A DNA stretch of 63,093 nt from Sphingomonas pruni NBRC 15498 (GTDB lineage: Bacteria > Pseudomonadota > Alphaproteobacteria > Sphingomonadales > Sphingomonadaceae): the NCBI RefSeq assembly GCF_001598455.1, contig NZ_BCYZ01000020.1, positions 1-63,093 on the forward strand, read 5' to 3'. Positions 8,846 through 16,667 of this stretch are shown here, one piece after another; position 1 is the stretch's first letter, and each line of letters starts with the position of its first letter. The notes below the pieces were generated by a model. It was not told the DNA's origin. It saw only the letters and a list, made by a program, of their open reading frames with translations, and ran no database searches. Made by a program: the position numbers and the translations under genes.

Positions 8846-10329
8846 AGGCACCGCTTCTCCAATTGCACGGGCTGGAGAAGGTCTGGCCCAACGGCACTGC
8901 CGCCTTGCGCGGGGTCGATTTGACCGTGCATACAGGCAGCGTCCATGGATTGCTTGGAGCGAACGGTGCCGGCAAATCGACCTTGATCAAGGTCCTCGCC
9001 GGAGCGATCCCGGCGAGCGGCGGCGACATCACGTGGCGCGGCCAGACGGTGCGGTGGACCAATCCGCGTGCCGCCCGCGCCGGCGGTATCGCGACGATCT
9101 ATCAGCATATCCCGCTCGTCCCCACATTGTCGGTGCTCGAGAACATGCTTCTCGAACAGGCCGGCGGATGGCGCATCGACCGCGCCGCGCGCGATCGGGC
9201 CGCGACGGTCGCGCGGTCGCTGGGCGATCCGTTCGACCTCGATGCGATCGTGGGCGATCTGCCCATCGGTACGCGCCAGATGGTTGCGGTCGCGCAAGGA
9301 CTGATGAGCGATCCTGCCTTGCTGATCATGGACGAGCCCACCGCATCGCTGGCCGGGGACGAGCGCGAGCAAGTCTATCGCACCATCCGCCGCCTGGCCG
9401 GCGAGGGGCGGGCGGTGCTGTTCGTATCGCATTTCCTCGACGAGATCGTCGCGCTGACCGACGAAGTCACCGTGCTGCGCGACGGCCGCGCGGTCCTTGG
9501 CGCCCGGACTGCGGATCTCGACGAAGCGGCAATCGCGGCGGCGATCGCCGGGCGCGCCGTTACCGTCCTGGAGAGGGTCGAGCGACAGCGTTCGACGGGC
9601 GAAGCCTTGCTCGACGTCCGCAACCTGACGTCGCCCGGAAAGCTCGCGCCGACGAGTTTCTCCGCTACCGGCGGAGAGATCGTCGGCATCGCCGGCATGC
9701 TCGGCTCGGGGCGTAGCGAATTGCTCCACGCGATCTTCGGTGCCGATCCGGCAGCGCGGGGCTCGGTTCTGGTCGGCGGCGAACAGATAGGGCGCGAGCC
9801 GGCCGCTGCGGTGGCTGCGGGCGTCGCCTTGGTGCCGGAAGATCGCGCCGCACAGGGATTCATTTCCGGCATGACGATCGCCGAGAACATAGCTCTGCCG
9901 CATGACGGCTGGCTGATCGCGCCGCGCCGAGAACACGATGCGGCGATTGCCGCGATCGACGATCTCGCGATCAAGGCACCCGATGCCGACGCTTTGGTCG
10001 GCGAGCTGTCCGGCGGCAATGCGCAAAAGGTGGTGATCGCCAAATGGCTAACCCCGCGCACCCGCGTCCTGCTGCTCGACGAGCCGACCGCCGGGATCGA
10101 TATCGGCGCACGTACCGATATCCTGCGGCTGATCCGTCGCCTTGCCGATCAGGGATTGGCGGTCTTGCTGATCAGTTCGGAATTCGAGGAATTGCTCGCC
10201 GTCACCGACCGCATCCTGGTGCTGCGCGACGGCGCGATCGTGGCCGAGGTCGATCCGGCGACGATTGACGAGGCCGGGCTGATCCAACTCGCCAGTGGAA
10301 CCCAATCCAGAACGGAAATCGCCGCATGA
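8839..10329 (+). CDS. Sugar ABC transporter ATP-binding protein (two-domain, RbsA/MglA type)
   Basis: A 496-residue fused double ATPase that powers ribose-type sugar import. Domain 1 has Walker A GANGAGKST (about 40-48) and Walker B LLIMDEPTASL. Domain 2 has the degenerate GMLGSGRSE typical of this class, the signature LSGGNAQKVVIAKWL and Walker B VLLLDEPTAGID. It overlaps the binding-protein gene by 7 nt if ATG 8839 is used; ATG 8827 is an equally possible start, and neither has a clear ribosome site, in keeping with translational coupling. The 3' end overlaps the permease by 4 nt. Confidence 0.94.
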   Translation: MVEAPLLQLHGLEKVWPNGTAALRGVDLTVHTGSVHGLLGANGAGKSTLIKVLAGAIPASGGDITWRGQTVRWTNPRAARAGGIATIYQHIPLVPTLSVLENMLLEQAGGWRIDRAARDRAATVARSLGDPFDLDAIVGDLPIGTRQMVAVAQGLMSDPALLIMDEPTASLAGDEREQVYRTIRRLAGEGRAVLFVSHFLDEIVALTDEVTVLRDGRAVLGARTADLDEAAIAAAIAGRAVTVLERVERQRSTGEALLDVRNLTSPGKLAPTSFSATGGEIVGIAGMLGSGRSELLHAIFGADPAARGSVLVGGEQIGREPAAAVAAGVALVPEDRAAQGFISGMTIAENIALPHDGWLIAPRREHDAAIAAIDDLAIKAPDADALVGELSGGNAQKVVIAKWLTPRTRVLLLDEPTAGIDIGARTDILRLIRRLADQGLAVLLISSEFEELLAVTDRILVLRDGAIVAEVDPATIDEAGLIQLASGTQSRTEIAA

Positions 10330-11486
10330 CCCGATCCATCGACTGGCGCCGGACCTTCGGGTTACGCGAAGCGGGCGTCTATTACGCGCTGCTGATCCTG
10401 CTCGCTTTGCTCGCGGCGATCGCGCACTCGCGGGGCCTGCCCAATTATCTGTCGCCGCAAAATCTCGGCAACATCGTCTACCAGGCGTCTTTGGTCGGGA
10501 TCATGGGCGTGGCGATGACGGTGATGCTGATCACCGGCGCGTTCGACTTGTCGGTGGCCTCGGTCGCCGCGCTCGCCGCCGCGGTGCTGGTCGGCCTGGC
10601 GCCGAGCATCGGCTTCCCTCTGGCTGCCGGCGCCGCGATCATCACCGCGATCGCGGTCGGCATCTTCAACGGTGCAGTAGTGCAGTTCGTCGGGATCAAT
10701 GCCTTCATCGTCACGCTCGGCACGCTCACCGCGGTCAGGGGGCTGGTGCTGGTCCTCACCGACGGACGTTCGCTGATGGTCGAGCGCCCCGACGTGCTCC
10801 AGCAGATGCTGGCGTTCGAGAGCACGCGCGTGCCGATCTTCTGGGCGGCTCTGCTGTTCGCGGCGACGCTGTTGGCGCTCGCGGCATGGAAGAGGCGGCC
10901 GCTGGACGCGTTGGCGGGCATTGTCGTCGGCGCGTTGGCGCTGCTCGCGGGTCGCGATTTCACCGTCGCGGCGCCAGTCGTCTATCTCGCGCTGTTCACC
11001 CTCGCGGTCTGGGCGGTATTGCGCTTCACCGTCATCGGGAGGCGAATCTACGCGGTCGGCGGCAACGCCGAGGCGGCGCGGCTGTCGGGGATCAACGTCC
11101 ACGCCTACAAGCTCGGCGCCTTCGTCCTGTCGAGCGCAGCGGCCGGGTTCGCCGGCGTGCTGTTCGGTTGCCGGTTGGGTGCGATCAACCCGACCGCGCT
11201 TCAGGGCACCGAGCTCACCGTGATCGCTGCCGCGATCCTGGGCGGCACGTCGCTGCTGGGCGGCGCGGGCAGCGTGCTCAAGACCGTCATCGGTGCCCTG
11301 CTGCTGTTCACCCTGACCAACGGGTTCAACGTGCTCGACCTCGGAGCGAGCTATCAGGGGCTGATCGAGGGCGCGGTGGTGATCGCCGCAGCGGCGATCT
11401 ACACGGTCGGCGGCGATCGCCGACGCGCGCGCCGCGCTACGGTCGACACGGCACCCCAAGCGCCGGCCGTGGCGGAGGCCGGTTGA
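10326..11486 (+). CDS. Sugar ABC transporter permease (RbsC type)
   Basis: A 386-residue inner-membrane permease of the BPD_transp_2 class with about ten hydrophobic segments, starting with YYALLILLALLAAIA near residue 20. The family loop GAFDLSVASVAALAA follows the third segment, and GTELTVIAAAILGGTSLLGG lies near residue 295. One permease gene is present, as expected for a homodimeric RbsC-type channel. It overlaps the ATPase by 4 nt and the next gene by 1 nt. It completes the importer with the preceding two genes. Confidence 0.93.
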   Translation: MTRSIDWRRTFGLREAGVYYALLILLALLAAIAHSRGLPNYLSPQNLGNIVYQASLVGIMGVAMTVMLITGAFDLSVASVAALAAAVLVGLAPSIGFPLAAGAAIITAIAVGIFNGAVVQFVGINAFIVTLGTLTAVRGLVLVLTDGRSLMVERPDVLQQMLAFESTRVPIFWAALLFAATLLALAAWKRRPLDALAGIVVGALALLAGRDFTVAAPVVYLALFTLAVWAVLRFTVIGRRIYAVGGNAEAARLSGINVHAYKLGAFVLSSAAAGFAGVLFGCRLGAINPTALQGTELTVIAAAILGGTSLLGGAGSVLKTVIGALLLFTLTNGFNVLDLGASYQGLIEGAVVIAAAAIYTVGGDRRRARRATVDTAPQAPAVAEAG

Positions 11487-12655
11487 TGACGAAGCTCCGC
11501 ATCGCGGTACGCCGCTTTGGACCGTTCGAAAGCGCGATTGCCGCGCAATTCGCCGATTTCACGCGCAGTCATGGCGTCGAAGCCGAGCTCGAAGCAGTGG
11601 CGATGGACCTCAATCCGCTGCACGAAAGCGCGATCGCGGAGCGCGGGCTCGCGACCGGCGCATGGGACATCGCCTTCCTCAACACCGATTGGCTGGCCGA
11701 GGCGGTCGCCGATGGTCTGCTCGAGGATCTGACGCCGCACATGGCACGCGCGCCGATCGCGGACTTCCCCAACGCCTGGAGCCCGTCGCTGACAGGGCTG
11801 CAGCGGTTCGATGGCGGCTTTTGGGCAATGCCCTATCACGACGGTCCGGAATGCCTGATCTATCGCAAGGACTTGATCGCCAAACCTCCGGTAACGTGGG
11901 AGGAGTTTCACGCTCTCGCGCGGCGGCACCACGATCCCGCCAGCGGGCGCTACGGCACCGTGCTGGCGTTGTTTCCCGACGGGCACAACAGTTTCTACGA
12001 TTTCTGCATTCACATCTGGTCGCGCGGCGGCGAAGTTTTCGACGCTGCGGGCCGGCCGGATTTCACCTCGGCGGTCGCGCATGCCGCGCTCGACTTCCTG
12101 CGAACGCTGGCAACCGACCAACAGGCGATCGCGCCGGACTGCAGGTCGCTCGACAGCGTCCAATCGGGCGGGCTGTTCGCCGAGGGCAAGGTTGCGCTGA
12201 TGGCGAACTGGTTCGGCTTCGCGGCCTATGCCGACACCGCCGCGGACAGCAAGGTGCGCGGGCTGGTCGATGTCGCACCGCTGCCGGCGGGGCCGGGCGG
12301 GCGCAGCGTCTCGCTCAACGTCTTCTGGGTGCTCGCAATCGGATCGGGTTCGGCGAACAAGCAACTCGCCTGGGATTTCCTGCGCCATTGCGCGACCGCG
12401 CCGATGGATCGGCTGACCACGACCGAAGGCGCGATCGGGGTGCGGCGCTCGACCTGGACCGATACTGAGATCAATGCGCTTATGCCCTATTACCACAAGC
12501 TCGAATGGCTCCACGAACATGCGCGCGAGATGCCGCTGACGGCCGATCTGGCGCGGATCAGCCATATCGTCGACGACCTGATGACGGCGGCGGTGACGAC
12601 CGACCGCACGACCGCCGACCTGCTCGCCGAGGCACAGGCGAGGGCGACGCCATGA
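11486..12655 (+). CDS. Extracellular-type solute-binding protein homologue without signal peptide (2)
   Basis: A 389-residue family-1 solute-binding protein homologue: WDIAFLNTDWLAEAVADGLLEDL near residue 55, MPYHDGPECLIYRKDL, TWEEFHALARR, and VFWVLAIGSGSANKQLAWDFL are typical of sugar-binding lipoprotein relatives. The gene begins at an ATG that overlaps the permease stop (TGATG), and the protein starts MTKLRIAVRR, so there is neither room for nor trace of a signal peptide. It resembles the homologue at 4982-6091 in size, in lacking a signal and in lying beside a CoA-transferase operon. The adjacent importer already has a normal binding protein, so this one probably does something else in the cytosol. 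The function is unknown. Confidence 0.72.
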   Translation: MTKLRIAVRRFGPFESAIAAQFADFTRSHGVEAELEAVAMDLNPLHESAIAERGLATGAWDIAFLNTDWLAEAVADGLLEDLTPHMARAPIADFPNAWSPSLTGLQRFDGGFWAMPYHDGPECLIYRKDLIAKPPVTWEEFHALARRHHDPASGRYGTVLALFPDGHNSFYDFCIHIWSRGGEVFDAAGRPDFTSAVAHAALDFLRTLATDQQAIAPDCRSLDSVQSGGLFAEGKVALMANWFGFAAYADTAADSKVRGLVDVAPLPAGPGGRSVSLNVFWVLAIGSGSANKQLAWDFLRHCATAPMDRLTTTEGAIGVRRSTWTDTEINALMPYYHKLEWLHEHAREMPLTADLARISHIVDDLMTAAVTTDRTTADLLAEAQARATP

Positions 12656-13701
12656 CTGCGCTCCAGCAGCAATGGCCGATGCCGTCGAAGCCGCGGCCGA
12701 TCGTGATCATCGGGACCGGCGGCATCGTCGCCGACGCGCATCTGCCCGCCCATCGCAAGGCGGGATTCGAGGTCGTTGGATTGTTCGATCTCGACCAGGA
12801 TCGCGCTAGGGCGCTCGCCGCGCAATGGGACGTGCCGCACGTTTTCGCCTCGATCGAGGAAGCGGCAGGGGCCGATGCGGTATTCGACGTCGCCGCACCC
12901 CCGGTCGCGCATCGTGCGATCCTCGAAGCGCTGCCCAAAGGGGCCGCGGTGCTGCTGCAGAAGCCGATGGGGCTCGACCTCGCAGAAGCGACCGCCATTC
13001 GCGATATGGCGCAGGCGCGCGGGCTGACCGCCTCGGTCAATTTCCAACTGCGTTATTCGGCGATGATGCTCGCGATTGCCGACGCGATCAGGCAAGGCCG
13101 GCTGGGCGAACTCGTCGAGGTTGAGGTGCGCATCAACCTCGTCACCCCCTGGCATCTGTTCCCGCACCTCAAGCCCAATCCGCGGGTCGAGATCGTCAGC
13201 CATTCGATCCATTATCTCGACACGATCCGTGCCTTGGTCGGCGATCCACGCGGCGTGTTTGCGCGCAGCTTCGGCCATCCGTCGAGCGAGCTTGCCGACA
13301 CGCGCACGTCGATCCTGCTCGATTATGGCGACAAGCTCCGGGTGGTGCTGTCGATCAACCACCATCACGATTTCGGCCGCCGCCACCAGGAAGCGAGCTT
13401 CCGGGTCGAGGGTACCGACGGCGCGGCGCAGGCCAAGTTGGGCGTGTTGCTCGATTATCCGGCAGGCGAACCCGACGAACTCTGGCTGGCGCCGCGTGGC
13501 GGACCTTGGGAGCAAGTCGCGCTTGCCGGCGCCTGGTTTCCCGACGCGTTCATCGGCCCCATGGCCAATCTCCAGCGCTTCGCCGCGGGCGAGGACACGG
13601 TACTCGCGACGCGCGTCGATGACGCCTGGCGCACTATGGCGCTGGTCGAAGCCTGTTATAGCGCGGGCAACGTGCCCGGCACGCCAATCCCCCAACCTTG
13701 A
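12652..13701 (+). CDS. Gfo/Idh/MocA family sugar oxidoreductase
   Basis: A 349-residue NAD(P)-dependent oxidoreductase. The N-terminal Rossmann domain carries VIIGTGGI (18-25) and an acidic FDLD after strand 2. The usual EKP motif is QKP here (103-105, LLQKPMGLDL). The C-terminal domain has VEIVSHSIHYLD, with the His residues expected at the active site. It overlaps its neighbours by 4 nt on each side. Members oxidise sugars at C1 or C3; D-apiose dehydrogenase and several aldose dehydrogenases belong to this family, so in this locus an aldose-to-lactone step is plausible. The Glu-to-Gln change in the EKP motif is a small oddity that also occurs in some active relatives. The substrate is not assignable. 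Confidence 0.85.
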   Translation: MTALQQQWPMPSKPRPIVIIGTGGIVADAHLPAHRKAGFEVVGLFDLDQDRARALAAQWDVPHVFASIEEAAGADAVFDVAAPPVAHRAILEALPKGAAVLLQKPMGLDLAEATAIRDMAQARGLTASVNFQLRYSAMMLAIADAIRQGRLGELVEVEVRINLVTPWHLFPHLKPNPRVEIVSHSIHYLDTIRALVGDPRGVFARSFGHPSSELADTRTSILLDYGDKLRVVLSINHHHDFGRRHQEASFRVEGTDGAAQAKLGVLLDYPAGEPDELWLAPRGGPWEQVALAGAWFPDAFIGPMANLQRFAAGEDTVLATRVDDAWRTMALVEACYSAGNVPGTPIPQP

Positions 13702-13712
13702 GGACCAAGACG

Positions 13713-14435
13713 TTGATCGACCTGACCGGAAAGACCGCCCTCGTCACCGCCGCTGCACAAGGCATTGGACGCGCCTCGGTGTTGGCACTCGCCGCCGCCG
13801 GAGCGCGTGTCATTGCGACCGACGTCAACGAAGCGGGGCTGGAGGGCTTGGCTGGCGAGCGGATCGAGACGCGTCGGCTCGACGTGCTCGACCCCGAAGC
13901 GGTCGCCGCGCTCGGCGACGAGACGATCGACGTGCTGTTCAATTGCGCGGGGGTTGTCCATGGCGGAAACGTACTCGAGACGAGCGATGCCGATCTCGAT
14001 TTTGCGTGGCGGCTCAATGTCGTCGCGATGACCCGGACCTGCCAGGCGGTTTTGCCGGGCATGGTCGAGCGCGGGGGCGGCGCGATCATCAACATGTCGT
14101 CGGTGGCGTCGAGCGTGAAAGGGGTGCCCAATCGCTTCGCTTATTCGGTGACGAAGGCAGCGGTGGTCGGGCTTACCAAGTCGATCGCCGCCGATTTCGT
14201 CGGCAGCAACATCCGCGTCACTGCGATTTGTCCGGGAACGGTCGAGACGCCGTCCTTGCAGGATCGCCTGTCCGCCGGTGGCGATTATGACGGCGCGCGC
14301 GCCGCCTTCATCGCACGCCAGCCGATCGGCCGGATCGGTTCGCCCGAGGAGATCGCCGATCTGGTCGTCTATCTGGCTGGAGCGACCTACACGACCGGAC
14401 AGGTGCAGATCATCGACGGCGGTTGGAGCATCTGA
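13713..14435 (+). CDS. SDR, probable 2-keto-3-deoxy-L-fuconate (sugar acid) 4-dehydrogenase
   Basis: A 240-residue short-chain dehydrogenase. TAAAQGIG (12-19) binds the nucleotide, D37 in ATDVN favours NAD, and the catalytic Tyr/Lys are Y144 and K148 in RFAYSVTKAA. The segment NMSSVASSVKGVPNRFAY and the end ICPGTVETPSL...RQPIGRIG...IIDGGWS closely match, from memory, the 2-keto-3-deoxy-L-fuconate dehydrogenase of Xanthomonas, which makes a 2,4-diketo-3-deoxy acid. The start is TTG 13713, preceded by GAGGA; TTG 13698 is an alternative. It is the last gene of the ABC/CoA-transferase operon. A diketo acid formed here could be split by the hydrolase at 42475-43332. It is distinct from the other keto-deoxy dehydrogenase in the rhamnose operon, so two such substrates are probably handled. 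Confidence 0.82.
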   Translation: MIDLTGKTALVTAAAQGIGRASVLALAAAGARVIATDVNEAGLEGLAGERIETRRLDVLDPEAVAALGDETIDVLFNCAGVVHGGNVLETSDADLDFAWRLNVVAMTRTCQAVLPGMVERGGGAIINMSSVASSVKGVPNRFAYSVTKAAVVGLTKSIAADFVGSNIRVTAICPGTVETPSLQDRLSAGGDYDGARAAFIARQPIGRIGSPEEIADLVVYLAGATYTTGQVQIIDGGWSI

Positions 14436-14445
14436 GGTTGAGCCG

Positions 14446-14470
14446 TTTCCCCTCCCTGGCAGGGAGGGGA
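14446..14470. terminator. Terminator-like hairpin between convergent genes
   Basis: CCCCTCCCTG (14449-14458) pairs with CAGGGAGGGG (14460-14469) between the convergent SDR and GntR genes. There is no long T tract on either side, so it is a weak candidate. Confidence 0.4.
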
Positions 14471-14479
14471 GTTGCCAGA

Positions 14480-15280
14480 TCAAGTCACCAGCCCACCATC
14501 CACGCCTCCGACGCCGCGGACGATCACGGCGTCCATCGCCACCGCGGCGGAATGGGGATCGCGCGCTTCGATCGCGTCGACGATCAGTTCGTGCTTGCGC
14601 ACTACCGTCTCGTGCTGGGCGAGATTGCGGACCGGCGAACTCAAGGTGAAGGACTCGACCAGAGCCGTCTCGATCACCGCCGACAGCGCGCGCATCAGCA
14701 TGTTGCCCGATGCGGCCCCGATCGCGCGGTGGAACTCCAGGTCGGCTTCGGCGAACTGCCGCCGGCTGTCGGTCGCGGCGCGCATGTCGGCAATACAGCG
14801 GCGCAGCTGAGCGATGATGTCGCGATCGGCATGCTCCGCCGCCAGCGCGGCGGCGCGCGGCTCGATCGCCCGCCGTATCTCGGCCAGGTCGTTGCTCAGC
14901 TTCTCGTCGAATCCCTGCGCCACCTTCCACGACAGCACATCGGCGTCGAACAGGTTCCAATGCGTGGCGTCGAGCACTTTGGTACCGACCCGCGACTTGG
15001 AAGCGATCAGGCCCTTGGCGGTCAGCGTCTTCAGCGCCTCGCGCAGCACGGTGCGCGAGATTCCGAACCGCTCGAGCACATCGGCCTCGTGGGGCAGTCT
15101 CGTGCCCGGCGGATAGACGCCCGACATGATCTCGATACCCAAGGCGCGGGCGACCTGGTCGTGGTTCGATCGCGCCTTGCGGTTGAATTTGTGGAAGCTG
15201 ATCTCGGCTTCCATCGGGCTTGCCGGCTTGCGCGAGGCGGCGCGGGCTCGGCCCTGATAGGGAAACTCGCGGTCAGACAT
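14480..15280 (-). CDS. GntR/FadR-family transcriptional regulator 1
   Basis: A 266-residue FadR-subfamily regulator. The winged helix spans about residues 40-105 (VARALGIEIMSGVYPPGTRL, then FGISRTVLREALKTLTAKGL). A C-terminal all-helical FCD ligand domain follows, with AEIRRAIEPRAAALAA and FAEADLEFHRAIG (the D and H metal-ligand positions). Such FCD domains sense sugar acids and related carboxylates. I choose ATG 15280; ATG 15214 would remove a poorly conserved leader. It is strikingly similar to the regulator at 28395-29156 (shared text includes SRTVLREA and LTAKGLI). It faces away from the glycosidase at 15480 across a spacer holding an operator-like element, which suggests that it controls that promoter and its own. 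Confidence 0.9.
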   Translation of the reverse strand: MSDREFPYQGRARAASRKPASPMEAEISFHKFNRKARSNHDQVARALGIEIMSGVYPPGTRLPHEADVLERFGISRTVLREALKTLTAKGLIASKSRVGTKVLDATHWNLFDADVLSWKVAQGFDEKLSNDLAEIRRAIEPRAAALAAEHADRDIIAQLRRCIADMRAATDSRRQFAEADLEFHRAIGAASGNMLMRALSAVIETALVESFTLSSPVRNLAQHETVVRKHELIVDAIEARDPHSAAVAMDAVIVRGVGGVDGGLVT

Positions 15281-15386
15281 CGACCGAGGTCCGGAATTTA
15301 ATAGCGCGTGTCCCCATGTTCTTGTCCCCCGCGGACTATGACGCCGATGGCGCATAAAGCAACCGCGCGAGCCGCCACAAAACACA

Positions 15387-15402
15387 ATTCGTATGATTAA
15401 TT
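15387..15402. promoter_or_regulatory. Operator-like element between GntR 1 and the beta-propeller glycosidase
   Basis: TTCGTATGATTAATT (15388-15402) shares the core CGTATGAT with the perfect palindrome at 16562-16576 (10 of 15 positions). It lies in the divergent GntR/glycosidase spacer and is a candidate GntR site. Confidence 0.45.
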
Positions 15403-15479
15403 TGCTTGGTCGTCGGCCAGCGGGGCGATACCGTGATTCTTGCACGGCCGGATCGCGGCCACGATGCAGGAGCAGGATG

Positions 15480-16541
15480 ATGGAAAGCGCCAAGTTCGAT
15501 CGCCGTGGCATTCTCGGTATGGCGGCGGGCGCTGCCGGCGCGCTGACGCTTCCCGCCTTCGCGCGCACCGCTACCGACCCGGTCGCCGATTATCGCACGC
15601 CGTACAAATATCCGAAGCTGATCCTGGGGGGCTCGGGCGTTGCCGGCGATTTCGACGCTAAATCGGTCGATTGTCCATTCGTCTTCTCGGCCAATGGCAA
15701 ATTCTATCTGACCTATGTCGGGTTCGACGGGCAGGGCTATCAGACCGGGATCTGCGAGTCGACCGACCTGCTGCACTGGACGCGCAAGGGCATAATCCTG
15801 GCGCGCGATCCCAACGACCCGGTCACCCGTTACAATGTCGCCTGCGCCTCGATCCTGCGCGAAAACGAACTCCAGTCGCCCGCACGGCTGGTCAAGATCG
15901 GCGGGCGGTATCTCGCGGCCTGGCACGCCTATCCCGGCGCAGGCTATGAGCAGGGCGCGGCGGTGATCGGGCTCGCCTGGAGCGACGACTTCATTCACTG
16001 GCAATGCGGCCCGGTGATCCTGCGGCCGGAAGACGGCGCGGAGTGGGAACGCGGCGGGCTCTACAAGCCTTATCTCATCAAGGAAGGCGACACCTTCTAC
16101 CTCTACTACAATGCCAAGACGACGGGCACGCCGTGGTTCGAGCAGACCGGGGTTGCCACGTCGAAGGACCTCAAGAACTGGACGCGCCACCCCGGCAACC
16201 CGCTGATCCGCAACGGCGCCAACGGCGCCCCCGATGCGCGCTTCGCGAGCGACCCGGTCGTTGTGAAGCATCGCGGCGAGTGGGGGATGTTCTATTTCGG
16301 CCGCGCCAATGACGGCCCGTGTCGCGAAATGCTCGCGCTCGGACGCGCGCCGACAGCCTTCAAGAAGGTCGACGAAGTGGTGATCGACATCGGCGCGCCG
16401 GGGTCGATCGACGAGAAATTCGCTCACAAGCCCGCCGTGATCTATCACGACGGCGCGCTCTATCACTTCTATTGCGCCGTCTGCGGCAATTGGCCCAACG
16501 ACACGCGCGGCCTGGCGGTGGCGCGATCCAAGCCATGGTAA
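15480..16541 (+). CDS. Five-bladed beta-propeller glycosidase (GH43/GH32-like), Tat-exported
   Basis: A 353-residue exported enzyme. The N-terminus FDRRGILGMAAGAAGALTLPAFARTA is a twin-arginine signal. The body repeats the blade pattern of GH43/GH32/GH117-type propellers: DCPFVFSANGKFYLTYVG (with an Asp in the first-blade position), STDLLHWTRKG, SDDFIHWQCGPVIL, YLIKEGDTFYLYYNAK, SKDLKNWTRHPGNPL, SDPVVVKHRGEWGMFYFG and HKPAVIYHDGALYHFYCAV. An AGGAG seven bases upstream selects ATG 15480 over 15477. These families remove furanose or anhydro-sugar residues from plant or algal glycans. I cannot place it in one numbered family. Its position before the fucosidase suggests debranching of the same glycan in the periplasm. 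Confidence 0.75.
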   Translation: MESAKFDRRGILGMAAGAAGALTLPAFARTATDPVADYRTPYKYPKLILGGSGVAGDFDAKSVDCPFVFSANGKFYLTYVGFDGQGYQTGICESTDLLHWTRKGIILARDPNDPVTRYNVACASILRENELQSPARLVKIGGRYLAAWHAYPGAGYEQGAAVIGLAWSDDFIHWQCGPVILRPEDGAEWERGGLYKPYLIKEGDTFYLYYNAKTTGTPWFEQTGVATSKDLKNWTRHPGNPLIRNGANGAPDARFASDPVVVKHRGEWGMFYFGRANDGPCREMLALGRAPTAFKKVDEVVIDIGAPGSIDEKFAHKPAVIYHDGALYHFYCAVCGNWPNDTRGLAVARSKPW

Positions 16542-16561
16542 ACGGTCCGCTCGATCAATTA

Positions 16562-16576
16562 ATCGTATGATACGAT
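16562..16576. promoter_or_regulatory. Perfect 15-bp palindrome upstream of the GH29 fucosidase
   Basis: ATCGTAT-G-ATACGAT is a perfect inverted repeat around one central base, 92 bp before the GH29 start. It is the strongest member of a set of related elements in this window and is used here as the reference. The short spacing and AT-rich arms suit a FadR-type GntR dimer. The regulator is inferred from proximity to two GntR genes. Confidence 0.6.
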
Positions 16577-16667
16577 AATAAAGCTTGATCGTCCCAAGTT
16601 CGGTGATTTAGATCGCCAAACTCTGGCGACGGGCATGAGCCGCGCGCTTTGATCGGGAGAGAGTGCG

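Noticed and set aside
14480..15568. Longer 362-residue form of GntR 1
   Set aside because: The first 96 codons cross the divergent promoter region and the operator-like element, and read as non-coding text.
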